DNA of 56,385 bases from Opitutia bacterium (GCA_947453695.1 CANGHW010000022.1:1-56385); one strand, 5' to 3'; positions 34,066 to 43,406 are shown, numbered from the stretch's first letter. Notes: generated from the letters alone by a model not told the origin. Translations and numbers: made by a program.

Positions 34066-34827
34066 ATGAACACTGACGAATATCTGAAACTCGCCGAGGT
34101 CGAGGATCGCATGTGGTATTTCAAGTCACTGCACGGGCATGTGGCGCGAGAGCTGGCGAAGGCCGGGGTGAAGGCGGATGCGGCGGTGCTCGATGCGGGC
34201 TGTGGGACGGGCGGGATGATTTTGCGACTGCGCGAGGCGCAATCGGGGTGGAAGTGGAGTGGAATCGATTTCATGCCGATCGCGTGCGAGCTGGCGCGGA
34301 CGCGGTGCGGGGCGGGCACGGATATCCGTGAGGCGAGTGTGACGGCGTTGCCGTTTGCGGATGCGAGCTTCGACGCGGTGGTGTCGGCGGATGTGATTTG
34401 TCAGGTCGATGATGCAGATGTGGCGGTGAAGGAATTTTTCCGGGTGCTGAAACCGGGCGGCGTGGTGGTGATCAATGTGCCGGCCTACATGTGGATGTGG
34501 TCGTATCACGACGACTCGTGTCAGACGAAGCACCGCTACACGCGACCGGAAGTGGAGGCCTTGATGACCGCGGCGGGGTTTGGCGAACGCTGGAGCACGC
34601 ACCTGAACGCGCTGCCCTTTCCCCTGCTGTGGGCGAAGCGCAAGCTGCTGCGCTCGGACAAGGACACGAGCGACATGAAGGAATACCCGGCGGTGGTGGA
34701 TCTGGGGTTTCGGGCGCTGGTCGCGCCAGAGCACGCGTGGCTGAAGCTGGGTGGACGTTGGGCGTGGGGGACCTCGGTGTTCGCGGTGGGGCGGAAAGCG
34801 GGCGCGGCGCGGAAGGTTGAGAGTTAA
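34066..34827 (+). CDS. Class I SAM-dependent methyltransferase
   Basis: 253 residues from ATG 34066. Motif I is AVLDAGCGTGGMILRL, then SGIDFMPIACELAR, ASVTALPFADASFDAVVSADVICQVDD and EFFRVLKPGGVVVINVPAY, typical Methyltransf_11 type. A C-terminal region (RYTRPEVEALMTAAGF, LNALPFPLLWAKRK) of the kind found in polyprenyl-linked glycan clusters follows. The last codons and the TAA overlap a heptamer repeat (34816-34836). Lies 38 bases before the membrane protein gene, same strand. Confidence 0.86.
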   Translation: MNTDEYLKLAEVEDRMWYFKSLHGHVARELAKAGVKADAAVLDAGCGTGGMILRLREAQSGWKWSGIDFMPIACELARTRCGAGTDIREASVTALPFADASFDAVVSADVICQVDDADVAVKEFFRVLKPGGVVVINVPAYMWMWSYHDDSCQTKHRYTRPEVEALMTAAGFGERWSTHLNALPFPLLWAKRKLLRSDKDTSDMKEYPAVVDLGFRALVAPEHAWLKLGGRWAWGTSVFAVGRKAGAARKVES

Positions 34828-34836
34828 GAATTGAGC
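34816..34836. repeat. Short heptanucleotide array at gene end
   Basis: GTTGAGA, GTTAAGA, ATTGAGC, spanning the methyltransferase stop codon (TAA 34825-34827). Confidence 0.5.
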
Positions 34837-34865
34837 GCAGAGAGAAGAACCATCGATCCGGACTG

Positions 34866-37067
34866 ATGATTCACTTTGTCGTAGCCTTTGCGGTGTTGGC
34901 TCACGTGCTCTGGTGGGGTGTGGGTCTGGCCGTCCTTGCGATGCCGCGGGCGTGGCGGCGGTTTTGGCCGGTGCTCGTGGTGCCGGCGGGACTGGCGCTG
35001 CAATCGGCAGTGGTGTGGGCGGGAGCTCACACGACGCTGGCGGGGACAAACGCGTATGCGTGGGCGAGTGAAGTGGTGCCCGCGGCGTTGCTGGGGTGGG
35101 CGCTGCGGCGCGCGGGCTGGCGCGCAGCGTGGGTGGACGTGCAGCGGATGGGCCTCGTGTGGCTCGCGAGTGCCGGCGTGCTGGCGCTCCTTGTGATTCC
35201 GCTGGCGTGGGTCTCGAAAGGACTGACGACGATGTCGCTGGCGAGCTGTGACGCGCCGGACTACGCGGCGGGGGCGCGGGTGCTGCAGGAATTTGCGAGC
35301 ACGGAGCGCGGTGGTTATCTCGGACTCACGGAAGTGGTGCGCGTGCAGTCGGTGGATAATTTTTTCGATTACTGGACCCGGTTGAACCACTTCACGCCCT
35401 CGGCGCTGATCGCGTTGAACGGCACGGTGCTCGGGTGCGCGCCGCACGAACTGACGAGCCTGCTAGTGATGGTGCTGCTGGCAGGGTCGCTGCCGGTGGT
35501 GTTCTGGATGGCGCGGGCGCTGATCGGCTTTAGTGCGGGACCGAGTGCGGCGATCGCACTGCTGTATGGGCTGAGCCCGTTGACCTGGTATGTGGTCGGC
35601 CATGTGGCGCCGGGGCAATTGCTCGCGGCGATGGCGGTGGGCCTCGTGACCTGGACGGGCGCGGCCCTGTGGCGCGGGCGCCTCACGTGGGCGCGCGGCG
35701 TGCAATGGGCCGGGGTGCTCGCGGTGGCCTACTGGCTCCTCCTTGGAAGCTATAATTTCTTCATCGTGCTCTGCCTGGTATCGGCGGTGGCGTATGCCGG
35801 CGGGCTGGCGCTGTGGCATGGGGAGTGGTCGCGCTTTGGCCGCTGGCTGGCGGTGATGCTGGCGCCGCTGGCCGGGTGCGCGGTGCTCTTTTTCGGCCGG
35901 GTGGCGGGACTGGTGGAGCGCTTCCAATTGCTGCGGGCGTATGATTTTGGATGGAAGATCCCGGCGTTTACCCCGGAAGGTTGGCTCGGACTAGTGAGTG
36001 GTCCGGAGCTGGTGGCATGGCAATGGGGCGGAGTGCGTTGGGTGCTGGCGGCGCTGGTGGCGGGACTGCTCGGCTGGGCGGGCGCGCGGGCGTGGCGGGA
36101 ACGACGCACGAAAGTGTGGACGGCGGTGGCGGTGACGCTGCCCGTGCTGTGCGGCTATGCGCTGCTCCAATGGCGCGGCGCGCAAGCGGGCACGAACGCG
36201 AGCTACGACGCCTTCAAACTCTTCGCGGTCTTCTACCCGGTGACGCTGCCGGCATTTTGCTGGTGGGTGTCGCTGCGGTGGAGCGGGCTGATTCGCGAAT
36301 GGTTTTTGGTGACGATCGTGGCGGCCGTGGTGGTGCTCGGGAATCTGGTCGGGACCGGCATGGTGTTCTGGCGGATGTGTGCCGCGCCCCTAATCGTGGA
36401 TGGCGAACTGCGGCAGCTGCGGAAAGTCGAAGCGATGGCAGAGGTAACCTCGGTAAACGTGCTGTTGCCGGACATGTGGTCGCGGCTGTGGGCGAATTAT
36501 TTTCTGCTCAAGAAGCCGCAGTATTTCCTGACGGACACCTATGAAGCCCGCTGGCACACGGCGCTGAAGGGCGAGTGGGACCTCACCGGTGGATTCATCG
36601 TGGTGAAGCCAACCGACGGAGCGCGGCGGGAGGTGGCCGGACGCCTGGCGGTGGTCAACACGCGGGGAACGGATTTTGTGCGCGTGACGCTCGGCGACGG
36701 ATGGAATGGGGACGAAGTCGATCCTGCTACGCGGACCCGCTGGAATTGGACAAAAGGAGACGCGACGCTCCGGATCGAGAATCCGCAGGCGTGGCCAGTG
36801 CGCGTGACGGCCACGCTCGATGGGTGGAGTTTGGGGGCGCGAGAGCTGACACTAACCGGGCAAGGTGCCGCGGGAGGAGAGCCCGGTAGAGCGCAATCGC
36901 TGGGGGCGCAACGCGTGAGGACGGTATTTCCCGAAATCACCGTGCCGCCGGGCGGAATGACGGTGGTGCTGCGGTCGGTGCAGCCCTGGATGAGCGCGGG
37001 CACCGGCGGAGAGTCGCGGGCGCTGGGCGTGTGTGTCTTTGGATGGGAGTTTGTGACGCGGCGTTAA
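34866..37067 (+). CDS. Large polytopic membrane protein with C-terminal beta domain
   Basis: 733 residues, about twelve to fourteen hydrophobic segments to about residue 500, then a soluble part. Loop 1 region contains SCDAPDYAAGARVLQEF with a DxxDY-like acidic pair as in GT-C enzymes. The tail contains LGDGWNGDEVDPATRTRWNWTKGDATLRIENP, which matches the GW...W.W.....L.I start of the C-terminal domain in the proteins at 20570 and 23786. Function unproven; probable glycan transferase or polymerase-like protein in the same surface pathway. Confidence 0.72.
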   Translation: MIHFVVAFAVLAHVLWWGVGLAVLAMPRAWRRFWPVLVVPAGLALQSAVVWAGAHTTLAGTNAYAWASEVVPAALLGWALRRAGWRAAWVDVQRMGLVWLASAGVLALLVIPLAWVSKGLTTMSLASCDAPDYAAGARVLQEFASTERGGYLGLTEVVRVQSVDNFFDYWTRLNHFTPSALIALNGTVLGCAPHELTSLLVMVLLAGSLPVVFWMARALIGFSAGPSAAIALLYGLSPLTWYVVGHVAPGQLLAAMAVGLVTWTGAALWRGRLTWARGVQWAGVLAVAYWLLLGSYNFFIVLCLVSAVAYAGGLALWHGEWSRFGRWLAVMLAPLAGCAVLFFGRVAGLVERFQLLRAYDFGWKIPAFTPEGWLGLVSGPELVAWQWGGVRWVLAALVAGLLGWAGARAWRERRTKVWTAVAVTLPVLCGYALLQWRGAQAGTNASYDAFKLFAVFYPVTLPAFCWWVSLRWSGLIREWFLVTIVAAVVVLGNLVGTGMVFWRMCAAPLIVDGELRQLRKVEAMAEVTSVNVLLPDMWSRLWANYFLLKKPQYFLTDTYEARWHTALKGEWDLTGGFIVVKPTDGARREVAGRLAVVNTRGTDFVRVTLGDGWNGDEVDPATRTRWNWTKGDATLRIENPQAWPVRVTATLDGWSLGARELTLTGQGAAGGEPGRAQSLGAQRVRTVFPEITVPPGGMTVVLRSVQPWMSAGTGGESRALGVCVFGWEFVTRR

Positions 37068-37145
37068 GCGGAGTGATGAAAGTCAGGCGGACGGCCCCCT
37101 ACTTTGGGGTGGCGCAGGCGGCGGCGGGCGTTTGGCTGGAGGGAC

Positions 37146-38147
37146 ATGGCTGAGATGAAAAATTTGCGGCGAGTTTATGCGGGGAAGAATGTGCTCATCA
37201 CGGGCGGGTTGGGTTTCATCGGTTCGAATCTCGCGCGGGCGCTGGTGAAGCTCGGGGCGAAGGTGAGCGTGGTGGACTCGCTGATTCCGGAATACGGCGG
37301 CAACCGGCGAAATCTGGCGGGACTCGCGGGGAAAGTCCGCGTGCACGTGGCGGATGTGCGGGACTGGCCGAAGCTGCCGGCGCTCGTGGCGGGGCAGGAT
37401 TTTCTGTTCAATCTCGCGGGGCAGACGAGTCACATGGACTCGATGACGGATCCCCAGACGGATCTGGATATCAACGGGCGGGCGCAACTCGCGATCCTCG
37501 AAGCCTGCCGGGTGCACAATCCGACGATCCGCGTGGTGTTTGCGAGCACGCGACAAATCTACGGCAAGCCGGACTACCTACCCGTGGACGAGAAACACCC
37601 GCTGCGGCCAGTGGATGTGAACGGCATCAACAAAATCGCGGGCGAGTCGTATCACCTGCTTTATTCCCGGGTGCACGGCATCCGCGCTACGGCGTTGCGG
37701 CTGACGAACACGATTGGTCCGCGGATGCGCGTGAAGGACGCGCGACAGACCTTTGTGGGCGTGTGGATTCGCCGTCTCGTGGAAGGTGAAGCGATCGAAG
37801 TGTGGGGCGGCGAGCAGCTGCGCGACTTCACCTACGTGGACGACGCAGTGGAGGCATTTTTGCTGGCCGCGGCGAAGGACGAGGCGATCGGGGAAGTGTT
37901 TAATTTGGGCGGACCGCCGCCGGTGACCCTGGAGGAGCTGGCGTTGACGCTGGTGGAGCTCAATGGGGGCGGCGCGTATGTCGTGCGGACCTTTCCGCCG
38001 GACCGGAAGAAAATTGATATCGGCGATTACTACGCGGACGACCGGCTGATTCGGAAGAAGCTCGGGTGGCGGGCGAAGACGGATCTGCGGACGGCACTGA
38101 AGCGGACCCTGGCGTATTACCGGAAAGAACTGCGGCATTACGTGTGA
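37146..38147 (+). CDS. NAD-dependent NDP-sugar epimerase/dehydratase
   Basis: 333 residues from ATG 37146 with GGAGG just upstream. Extended SDR: GGLGFIGSNLARAL (NAD loop), DVRDW, FNLAGQTSHMDSM and STRQIYGKPDYLPVDE. The usual YxxxK reads NGINKIAGE, so the catalytic Tyr position is Asn while Lys is kept. I recall this NGINK form as a group character, so it is probably not a defect. Then RLTNTIGPRM, LRDFTYVDDAVEAFLLA and NLGGPPPVTLEELA. Substrate is probably a UDP- or CDP-sugar; exact reaction unknown. Confidence 0.85.
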   Translation: MAEMKNLRRVYAGKNVLITGGLGFIGSNLARALVKLGAKVSVVDSLIPEYGGNRRNLAGLAGKVRVHVADVRDWPKLPALVAGQDFLFNLAGQTSHMDSMTDPQTDLDINGRAQLAILEACRVHNPTIRVVFASTRQIYGKPDYLPVDEKHPLRPVDVNGINKIAGESYHLLYSRVHGIRATALRLTNTIGPRMRVKDARQTFVGVWIRRLVEGEAIEVWGGEQLRDFTYVDDAVEAFLLAAAKDEAIGEVFNLGGPPPVTLEELALTLVELNGGGAYVVRTFPPDRKKIDIGDYYADDRLIRKKLGWRAKTDLRTALKRTLAYYRKELRHYV

Positions 38148-38236
38148 GTGAGTAGTTGTCCGGGCGCGTGGGGTAACAAAAAGGTCAGAAGGGATTTCTT
38201 GCGGCGGGAGGGGAGTTTTACGACTAATCAGCGGTA

Positions 38237-39178
38237 ATGTCAGAACCCGCTCTAAGCTTTGTCATTCCGCTGTATCGCAGTGCCGAGACCATCGGTGACG
38301 TGGTGCGGACGATCGAAGGGCTGAACGTCGAAGGCGGGCATGAAATCGTGTTGGTGCACGACGGCAGCGGACCGGAGACGAGTGCGGTGGCGCAGCAGCT
38401 CGTGAAGAGCGCCAAGGTGCCGATCACCCTCGTCGAACACGCGCGGAATTTCGGCGAGCACAACGCGGTGCTCACGGGATGGCGACATGCCCGCGGCGCG
38501 CATATCGTGAACCTCGATGACGACGGGCAGAATCCGCCGGCGGAAGCTGTGCGGATGTGGGAGCACGCGAAGGCGACAGGGCTGGACGTGGTGTTTGGGC
38601 ACTACGAGGTGAAGCAGCACTCGCTGTGGCGGAATTTCGGGAGCTGGTTCACGAATCGCATGACGGATTGGGCGCTCGATAAGCCGGCGGGATTTTATCT
38701 CTCGAGCTTTCGCTGCGTGAGCGCTTTTGCTGTGCAGCAGGTGATCAGCTACGCGGGGCCGTATCCGTATATCGACGGACTCCTTCTGCAGGTAACGCAG
38801 CGGATCGGTTCGATCGCCGTGCGCCATGACGTGCGGCAGGCGGGAACGAGCACGTATACACTGCGGCGACTGGTGCGGCTGTGGTTGAGCGCGTGGGTGA
38901 ATTTCTCCGTGCTGCCGCTGCGGGTGGCAACGGTGCTCGGATTGGCGATCGCATTCCTCGGGCTCGCCGCGCTCGGTCTGGTGGCCTGGATGTGGTCCGT
39001 GGACATTGGCCCTGAATCCGGCTGGGGCTGGATCATGGCGGGCATGTTGATCTTTTCCGGCGCGCAGCTCGTGATTCTCGGACTCCTCGGCGAGTATATC
39101 GGCCGGATGTTTCTGGCGATCAACCAGCGGCCGCAGTCGGTGGTGCGCGAGGTGCAACGCTCAGGCGGCGCGAAGTAG
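38237..39178 (+). CDS. GT2 glycosyltransferase with two C-terminal TM segments (DPM1/GtrB/ArnC-like)
   Basis: 313 residues. N-terminal GT-A domain: SFVIPLYRSAETI, VLVHDGSGPET, ARNFGEHNAVLTGWRHA, NLDDDGQNPP (DxD-type metal site), FRCVSAF and YIDGLLL. Two transmembrane helices follow at about residues 235-290, then GEYIGRMFLAINQRPQ, the typical end of undecaprenyl-phosphate sugar transferases such as ArnC and GtrB. Such enzymes make the polyprenyl-phosphate sugars that GT-C proteins use, which fits the membrane proteins in this window. Confidence 0.9.
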   Translation: MSEPALSFVIPLYRSAETIGDVVRTIEGLNVEGGHEIVLVHDGSGPETSAVAQQLVKSAKVPITLVEHARNFGEHNAVLTGWRHARGAHIVNLDDDGQNPPAEAVRMWEHAKATGLDVVFGHYEVKQHSLWRNFGSWFTNRMTDWALDKPAGFYLSSFRCVSAFAVQQVISYAGPYPYIDGLLLQVTQRIGSIAVRHDVRQAGTSTYTLRRLVRLWLSAWVNFSVLPLRVATVLGLAIAFLGLAALGLVAWMWSVDIGPESGWGWIMAGMLIFSGAQLVILGLLGEYIGRMFLAINQRPQSVVREVQRSGGAK

Positions 39179-39214
39179 CGCGGCGCGAAAGGCCACGGCG
39201 GTCACTGGCTGCCG

Positions 39215-40165
39215 CTACGGTGCGGAGGGAGGCGGGAGAGTTTGGGCCCAGTGGGCGAACTCGCGCGCGAGGGCAGCCTCGAGCGGGGCGTAGGCGGCAG
39301 CGGGTGGGGTGCGGATGAGACCGTGCGCATAGCGCCAGACGGCCCAGGCAAATTTCAGGTCGGCGCCGCGGGGATCGAAGAGGATTTGTTCCCATTGCTC
39401 GCGGCACCAGTCGCGGAGCGGACCATCCGCGGCGAGGATGAACTCGCGGTGCCAGCGGCGGGCGAGGCGGTGGGAGTTCTCCTCGTCGCGGAGTTTGCGA
39501 CCGAGGGAGGCACTGATGTGGTGACGCACCACGCTGGTGAGGGCGCAGACATTGGTGCGACCGAGGGCGCGGGCGCGAAAGCAGAGGTCGACGTCTTCGC
39601 CACCGTTGACATAGCCCTCGTCGAAGCCCCCGAGCTGCTGCCAGAGGTCGCGGGCGAGGAGGAGGCAGGCGCCGGTGAGAGCGGGCACGGGCCGCACGGG
39701 AAAGAGCAGGCGGGTGAGACGTGAGGGCGGGGTGCGGTCGTGGACGGGTTTGCCCTGGGCATTGATGACGATGCCGGTGTGATCGATTTCGCCGGTGCGG
39801 GCGTTGAGCTGGATATTGCCGACGAGCCCGGCACGGTCGGCGAGCGAACGGTGGGCGGCGAGCAGGGGCTCGAACCAGCTGGGAAGGAGGACGAGGTCGT
39901 TGTTGAGGAGGGCCAGGAACTCACCCTGAGCGAGGGCGGCAGCACGATTGTTGGCGCGGGCGTAGCCGAGATTGCGGTCGTTGAGGACGATGCGGAAAGG
40001 AGCGGAGAGCGTGGCGAGCCACTCGCGGGTGCCATCGGTGCTACCATCGTCGACGAGAATAATCTCGTAGCTCAGGGTGGAGGGCAGGGTGGCGCGCAGG
40101 GATTCAACGCAGGCGCGAGTAAGCGCGAGGTTGTTGTAAAGGGGAATGATGAAGCTGACCTGCAC
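39215..40165 (-). CDS. GT2 glycosyltransferase (rhamnosyltransferase-like)
   Basis: 316 residues, GT-A fold. SFIIPLYNNLALTRACVESL, ILVDDGSTDGT, NRNLGYARANN-like NDRNLGYARANNRAAALA, LLNNDLVLLPSWFEPL (metal-binding NDD/NND), TGACLLLARDLWQQLGGFDEGYVNGGEDVDLCFRA. This pattern is common for O-antigen rhamnosyltransferases. Placed next to dTDP-deoxysugar genes on the same strand, so a dTDP-rhamnose-like donor is plausible. Confidence 0.88.
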   Translation of the reverse strand: MQVSFIIPLYNNLALTRACVESLRATLPSTLSYEIILVDDGSTDGTREWLATLSAPFRIVLNDRNLGYARANNRAAALAQGEFLALLNNDLVLLPSWFEPLLAAHRSLADRAGLVGNIQLNARTGEIDHTGIVINAQGKPVHDRTPPSRLTRLLFPVRPVPALTGACLLLARDLWQQLGGFDEGYVNGGEDVDLCFRARALGRTNVCALTSVVRHHISASLGRKLRDEENSHRLARRWHREFILAADGPLRDWCREQWEQILFDPRGADLKFAWAVWRYAHGLIRTPPAAAYAPLEAALAREFAHWAQTLPPPSAP

Positions 40166-40257
40166 GCAGGGGAGAGCGTGGGCGGAGGGCGGCGCGGGGC
40201 AAGGCTAGGCGCGCGGCGGCAGCGGTCGGGCGAGAGAAAGGCGGGCGGTAATCCGCC

Positions 40258-41130
40258 TTACTCCAAGCGCCGGAGATAGGCGGCGTAGGAGGATTTGCCG
40301 AGGCGGGCGATGTTGGCATCGAGGGCGGCGCGGTCGATCCAGCCCTTGCGGTAGGCGATCTCTTCGAGGCAGGCGATCTTGAGCCCCTGGCGGTTCTCGA
40401 TGACGGAGACGAATTGCGCGGCCTCGAGGAGGGAGTCGTGCGTGCCGGTGTCGAGCCAAGCGGTGCCGCGGCCGAGGAGTTCGACGCGGAGTTTGCCGGC
40501 GTCGAGGTAGAGACGGTTGAGATCGGTGATCTCGAGCTCGCCCCGCTTGGAGGGCTTCAGCGTGCGCGAGAGGCGGACCACATCGGCGTCATAGAAATAG
40601 ATGCCGGGGATGGCGTAGTTGGATTTCGGCTGGGCGGGTTTTTCCTCGAGTGAGAGGACGCGACCATCGGGGGCGAATTCAACGACGCCGTAGCTCTTGG
40701 GGTCGGCGACGTGGTAGCCGAAGATCGTAGCGCCGGTAGTTTGGCGGCCGGCGGCTTCGAGGGAGCGCGTGAAATCGTGGCCGTAGAAAAGATTGTCCCC
40801 GAGGACGAGGGCGGCGGGCTCGTCCTTGAGGAAGCCGACATCGCCAGCGATGTGGAAGGCCTGGGCGAGGCCGTCAGGGCTGGGTTGCTCGGCGTAGGAG
40901 AGCTTGAGGCCGAGGTTGGCGCCGTCGCCGAGGAGCTTTTTGAAGAGCGGAAGATCCGTGGGTGTGGAGATGACGAGGATCTCGCGGATGCCGGCGAGCA
41001 TCAGGACGGATAGCGGATAGTAGACCATCGGCTTGTCGTAGACCGGCATGAGCTGCTTCGAGACAGCGATGGTGAGGGGCCAGAGACGGGTGCCGGAGCC
41101 GCCGGCGAGGATGATGCCTTTACGTGACAT
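40258..41130 (-). CDS. rfbA: Glucose-1-phosphate thymidylyltransferase
   Basis: 290 residues. Starts [17 protein letters not shown] with the signature G.GTR and [13 protein letters not shown], followed by [37 protein letters not shown] (metal Asp), [11 protein letters not shown] and EEKP, then [14 protein letters not shown]. Full family length. Forms dTDP-glucose from glucose-1-phosphate and dTTP, the first step towards dTDP-deoxysugars. First in reading order is the dehydratase 51 bases upstream; both form the reverse-strand run 43182-40258. Confidence 0.96.
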   Translation of the reverse strand: MSRKGIILAGGSGTRLWPLTIAVSKQLMPVYDKPMVYYPLSVLMLAGIREILVISTPTDLPLFKKLLGDGANLGLKLSYAEQPSPDGLAQAFHIAGDVGFLKDEPAALVLGDNLFYGHDFTRSLEAAGRQTTGATIFGYHVADPKSYGVVEFAPDGRVLSLEEKPAQPKSNYAIPGIYFYDADVVRLSRTLKPSKRGELEITDLNRLYLDAGKLRVELLGRGTAWLDTGTHDSLLEAAQFVSVIENRQGLKIACLEEIAYRKGWIDRAALDANIARLGKSSYAAYLRRLE

Positions 41131-41181
41131 GGGGGATAGGGGGGCGAAAGGGACGTATGGGACGAATAGGACGGATGAGAC

Positions 41182-42249
41182 TTACTTGGCGGTGCCGAGG
41201 CGCTCGCGGGAGTATTTCTTGGCCGTAATGTCGGCGGCCCACTGGCGGTTTTGGAGATACCAGTTGACGGTCTTTGTGATGCCGGTGGTGAAGTTTTCCT
41301 TGGGGGCCCAGCCAAGCTCGGTCTGGAGTTTGGTAGCGTCGATGGCGTAGCGGCGATCGTGGCCGGGGCGGTCGGCAACGTAGGTGATTTGCTTGGTGTA
41401 GGACTGGCCGTCGGCACGGGCGGACTTCTGGTCGAGCAGGGCGCAGATGGTGTTAACGATCTCGATGTTCGGTTTTTCGTTCAGGCCACCGATATTGTAG
41501 GTCTCGCCGAGGCGGCCTTTTTGCAGGACGAGCCAGATGGCGGCGGCGTGGTCTTCGACGTAGAGCCAGTCGCGGATCTGCATGCCGTCACCGTAGACGG
41601 GGAGATTTTTGCCCTCGAGGGCATTGAGGATCATCAACGGGATCAGCTTCTCGGGGAAGTGATAGGGGCCGTAGTTGTTCGAGCAGTTGGTAGTGAGCGT
41701 CGGAAAATGATACGTGTGCTGGAAGGAGCGGACGAGGTGATCGCTGGCAGCCTTGGACGCGGCGTAGGGGGAATTGGGCGCGAACGGCGTCTCCTCGGTA
41801 AATGCGGGATCGGTGGGCGACAGGGTGCCATAAACCTCGTCGGTCGAGACGTGGAGGAAACGGAAGGCAGCTTTCTTGGCTTCCGGCAACCTGGACCAGT
41901 AGAGACGGGAGCAGTTGAGGAGGCGGAGCGTGCCGACGACGTTGGTCTGGATGAAGGGCTCGGGAGAGTCGATGGAGCGGTCGACGTGAGACTCGGCGGC
42001 GAAATTGACGACGGCGTCGATCGAGTGCTCGGCGAGGAGGCGCGTGACGAGGGCGATATCACCGATGTCACCGTGGGCAAAAACGTAGCGCGGATCGCCG
42101 GCGAGGTCGGCGAGATTGGCGGGGTTGCCGGCGTAGGTGAGGGCGTCGAGATTGACGAGCCTCGTGAGCGGCGAGCCGGCCTCGAGGAGGCGCTGGCGGA
42201 TGAAGTTGCTGCCGATGAAGCCGGCGCCGCCGGTGACGAGGAGATTCAC
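41182..42249 (-). CDS. rfbB: dTDP-glucose 4,6-dehydratase
   Basis: 355 residues. Extended SDR with [34 protein letters not shown] (catalytic Asp-Glu), the Tyr-Lys pair in [33 protein letters not shown] and [10 protein letters not shown], all diagnostic for RmlB. It converts dTDP-glucose to dTDP-4-keto-6-deoxyglucose using bound NAD. Lies between rfbA and the NRS/ER-like reductase in one run of genes. Confidence 0.96.
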   Translation of the reverse strand: MNLLVTGGAGFIGSNFIRQRLLEAGSPLTRLVNLDALTYAGNPANLADLAGDPRYVFAHGDIGDIALVTRLLAEHSIDAVVNFAAESHVDRSIDSPEPFIQTNVVGTLRLLNCSRLYWSRLPEAKKAAFRFLHVSTDEVYGTLSPTDPAFTEETPFAPNSPYAASKAASDHLVRSFQHTYHFPTLTTNCSNNYGPYHFPEKLIPLMILNALEGKNLPVYGDGMQIRDWLYVEDHAAAIWLVLQKGRLGETYNIGGLNEKPNIEIVNTICALLDQKSARADGQSYTKQITYVADRPGHDRRYAIDATKLQTELGWAPKENFTTGITKTVNWYLQNRQWAADITAKKYSRERLGTAK

Positions 42250-42255
42250 GGGAGA

Positions 42256-42283
42256 GTTGAAAGGTGAACGTTGAAGGTTGAAA
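42256..42283. repeat. Heptanucleotide array between rfbB and the NRS/ER-like gene
   Basis: GTTGAAA, GGTGAAC, GTTGAAG, GTTGAAA in a row, immediately upstream of rfbB in its transcription direction. Confidence 0.65.
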
Positions 42284-42309
42284 GACCGGAGCGCGTGACG
42301 GCGGATCGG

Positions 42310-43182
42310 TCAGGAGGCTTTTTTCCAGCGGGCGAGATCGCGAGCGACGGCTTCGTGGACTTCGGTCATTGAGATGCCGACGGAGGCGAGCTTCGCGGAG
42401 GTCATCACACAATTGGAGCGCGGGGTCTTCGCGGCTTTGCTCATGAAGTCGGTCTCGTCCTTGAAGAACACGTAGTTCTTCGGGTGGACGCCGCTCTTGA
42501 GGATGGCGTCGACAACCTCGTGGGTGGTGACGTGGCCGGGGTTGGTGACGTTGTAGGTGCCGAAGGGGACGCGTTTCTCCCAGCAAGCGAAGGTGGCAGC
42601 GACGAACTCCTCCAACTGCGAGATGGAGTTTTCGGCGGCGAGGAGTGTCTGGTAGCGCATCAGCTTCGTGAGGTAGTTGCGCGGGTTTTCCTCGTGGTTG
42701 AATGGGATACGAAGACGCCAGACGTAGACGTTGGGCTGACCGGCGAGGACTTCTTCGCCTAGGGCCTTGGTGCCGCTGTAGAACGAGCAGTTGTTGGTGC
42801 GGAAGGTGAAGTTGGGGGTGTCGGTCTCGCTGAAGCCGGTGCCGTCGGGGCGGGAGCCGGTGTAGATGCAGCCGGAGGAGACGTGACCCCAGGGGACGCC
42901 GGCTTCGTTGCAGGCCTGGGCGACGAGGCCAGGGAAGACGGCGTTGCCGAAGAGGCACTCGGTCTTGTGGAGTTCGCAGGCATCGACGTTGGGTTTGCCG
43001 GTGTAGCCGGCGGCGTTGATGACGAACTGGACCTTATCCCGCCGGAGGGCGTCGCGGAGGATGACGGGATTGGTGTAATCGACGTCAGCGCGGCGCAGAT
43101 TGCGGAAAGGCAGGCCCTTGCGGGTCAGGAGCGCCTGATAGGCTTGGCCAACGTAACCGGAACCTCCGAGCAGATAGATCAT
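42310..43182 (-). CDS. NRS/ER-like epimerase/4-reductase (RmlC+RmlD substitute)
   Basis: 290 residues from ATG 43182. It begins YLLGGSGYVGQAY (NAD(P) loop). The segments INAAGYTGKPNVDACE, SGCIYTG, GTGFSETDTPNF, SFYSGTKAL (Tyr-Lys), RLRIPFNHEENPRNYLTKLMRY, YNVTNPGHVT and APRSN-like TPRSNC closely follow the plant bifunctional nucleotide-rhamnose synthase NRS/ER (GVTGRPNVDWCE, GFKEEDTPNF, NPRNFITK and APRSN). That enzyme performs the 3,5-epimerisation and 4-reduction that RmlC and RmlD carry out separately. No rmlC is seen here, which fits. Product: probably dTDP-L-rhamnose. Confidence 0.82.
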   Translation of the reverse strand: MIYLLGGSGYVGQAYQALLTRKGLPFRNLRRADVDYTNPVILRDALRRDKVQFVINAAGYTGKPNVDACELHKTECLFGNAVFPGLVAQACNEAGVPWGHVSSGCIYTGSRPDGTGFSETDTPNFTFRTNNCSFYSGTKALGEEVLAGQPNVYVWRLRIPFNHEENPRNYLTKLMRYQTLLAAENSISQLEEFVAATFACWEKRVPFGTYNVTNPGHVTTHEVVDAILKSGVHPKNYVFFKDETDFMSKAAKTPRSNCVMTSAKLASVGISMTEVHEAVARDLARWKKAS

Positions 43183-43336
43183 AATAGGAAGGTGGAGGGA
43201 AAACGCGGGGGGGCGGGGGACCAAGGGTTTTTTCGAGGGACGGGGTGGTGGGTTGGGGAAAGTCTGATGAAGGGACCGGAGCGGGAGCGGACCGCCCGCA
43301 CGGCGAAGCCCTGCGGCTACTACGGGACAACGGGGC

Positions 43337-43371
43337 AAAGAAAAACCGCCACCCGGTGAAGGGTGGCGGTT
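43337..43371 (-). terminator. Rho-independent terminator of the TonB-dependent receptor gene
   Basis: On the reverse strand AACCGCCACCC (paired 43361-43371), loop of 6, GGGTGGCGGTT (43344-43354), followed by a T-rich tail. Perfect 11-bp stem, 36 bases after the receptor stop. Confidence 0.93.
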
Positions 43372-43406
43372 GAAGAGGCAGACGCCGCGAAGGGCGGTCG
43401 AGCCGA

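Noticed and set aside
40239..40259. Terminator after rfbA
   Set aside because: AAGGCGG/CCGCCTT can pair but it overlaps the stop codon and has no T run in the right direction.
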